DNA of 64,000 nt from assembly GCA_022605425.2 (NCBI GenBank), contig CM061251.1, forward strand, positions 899,001-963,000, in the 5' to 3' direction. This document shows, one piece after another, positions 62,820 to 64,000 of this stretch. The notes under the pieces were generated by a model. That model saw only the letters and a program-made list of their open reading frames with translations. It searched no databases and was not told where the DNA came from. Origin of the DNA: Hamiltosporidium tvaerminnensis. Taxonomy: Eukaryota; Microsporidia; Dubosqiidae. Position numbers and translations under genes: made by a program. Position 1 is the stretch's first letter; each line of letters starts with the position of its first letter.

Positions 62820-64000
62820 TAGAACAATTTAAATTTAATTTTATATTTATATATCATAACATATTTCCTTCCATGGATGTAATAAAAGCCAATTAGATAT
62901 ATTTGAATATAAATTTATCAGCTTCAATTAAGTGTTAACACAAATACATCTAGCTTTTGGGAATAAATAAAAAAATATTTTAAGCTCTACTTTTTTTAAG
63001 AGGTTCTTCATTACAGTGTTAATTTAAAAAAATGGTTTCAAAAATATATTTTTGTCAAATATTTATCCTGTAACATTTGAAACAGATTCGAAGTTTATAA
63101 ATTAATGAAAATAATTATCTTTCGTGACATAAAAAAATCGTAATATAAATAAAAAATATTATAAACCTAAGCAAAAATATATATTAAGAATGCGAGATAT
63201 ATATGAAAAGTCTTAATTCATATACCATATCTTATTTAAACCCTGATTTATTTGTAATTTTCAAAAGGAAAGACTTATTTCTAAAATGTAATGAATTATT
63301 AAGACTTCTGCTTAATATTCTGATTTAAATACTTATATATCAAATGGTTGTACTTGTATTTAAAAAGCTTTGTATGATTTCCAACATGATACATCTCTTC
63401 TTTTTACAGCTATACAGTATAAGATAAATAGACTTTACAAAAATACCAAAATGAAAATTTTTATGCTTTTAAATAACAAATTGAAGTATTAAAAGATAGG
63501 TCTTAAAAATCGAATTATGTTTATAATAACTCTAAGGTAATCTATTTACTTTTTGTTCTCTACTAGATCTCATTTAAGATCAGAATAAGAATTATTTAAA
63601 AAATTTTCAAATAAATAAGAAAACTGTGTGACACTGAAAATGATTAAAAAATAAAGTAGATGCAGGGTGTCAAACCACAGAGATTTTTTATTTTAGTTCC
63701 ATAGATATGCGTTCTTGTATAAAAGTTGTTTTATTTGTAGCTTGCAATGGTTATATGGCCCAAACAGCTATGTTTTTGTGTTAAGTGAACATGTGGTAGC
63801 AATAAAATACCAATATATTATAATTTAGTAGATTTCGTTATTTTTCGGATGAATTTCTTAATAAATGTGTAAGCCCATTATTTATTTTTTATTTTAACTT
63901 TGGAATTTCTATTTCTATTTTATATTAGCTCTTATGTAATTACTTATAGTTTACTAGTATACAATTTTCTCACTACATGTATGTAATAAATTTTTATATA
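62820..64000 (+). repeat. R2 repeat, copy 2 (runs off window)
   Basis: Colinear with 30,759-31,965 through the landmarks listed there, ending at the window edge with 'tatacaattttctcactac...taataaatttttata' against 'tatacaattttaaacctac...aatgaatttttata'. Same orientation as copy 1. Confidence 0.65.

Noticed and set aside
1-64000. Organelle genome or bacterial symbiont
   Set aside because: No rRNA, tRNA or conserved organelle or bacterial genes, and several dispersed decayed transposon-like repeats.

Overview
The window is extremely AT-rich eukaryotic DNA, about one-fifth G+C by eye, with no intact protein gene that I can defend. There is no rRNA, tRNA, CRISPR array or bacterial-style operon. 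The best guess is a microsporidian of the large, gene-poor, AT-rich kind. That rests on composition, on the absence of genes and on my recollection that non-LTR retrotransposons with this C-terminal sequence occur in such genomes. It is not proven: another AT-rich fungus or protist remains possible.

One piece of DNA stands out. At 45,108-45,703 there is a young, 5'-truncated non-LTR (LINE-type) retrotransposon insertion. It encodes the C-terminal ~185 residues of the reverse-transcriptase protein, is about 40% G+C, and is flanked by a perfect 9-bp target-site duplication. It sits inside an older repeat copy.

That older repeat, called R1 here, is about 3.1 kb and apparently non-coding. It occurs four times in the same orientation: 1-2,120 (cut by the window edge), 24,105-27,260, 42,945-46,640 (split by the LINE) and 61,065-62,817 (3'-truncated). 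The copies fall into two subfamilies. A second family, R2, occurs at 30,759-31,965 and 62,820-64,000. The second R2 copy starts exactly where the last R1 copy breaks off. A shorter motif family, R3, is seen near 29.3, 40.6 and 59.6 kb. There are also a four-unit ~53-bp tandem repeat (3.5 kb), a degenerate ~0.3-kb array (47.85-50.1 kb) and two purine-biased tracts (6.9-8.65 and 22.2-24.05 kb).

Much of the rest reads as a graveyard. Patches of slightly higher G+C give near-open frames with scattered TAA, TAG and TGA stops and frameshifts. The clearest is 15,190-18,300 on the minus strand, a decayed ORF of about 3 kb with endonuclease-like (ETW) and reverse-transcriptase-like (FAD) remnants in LINE order. 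Others lie at 2.7-3.4, 9.0-9.3, 22.6-23.3, 27.5-27.9, 29.6-30.2, 36.6-37.3 (integrase-like), 52.8-53.5, 54.5-55.0 and 58.3-58.5 kb. Everything between is featureless AT-rich DNA. Nothing here works together as a pathway; the content is the history of transposon insertion, decay and AT mutation. All family assignments were made by eye without searches.
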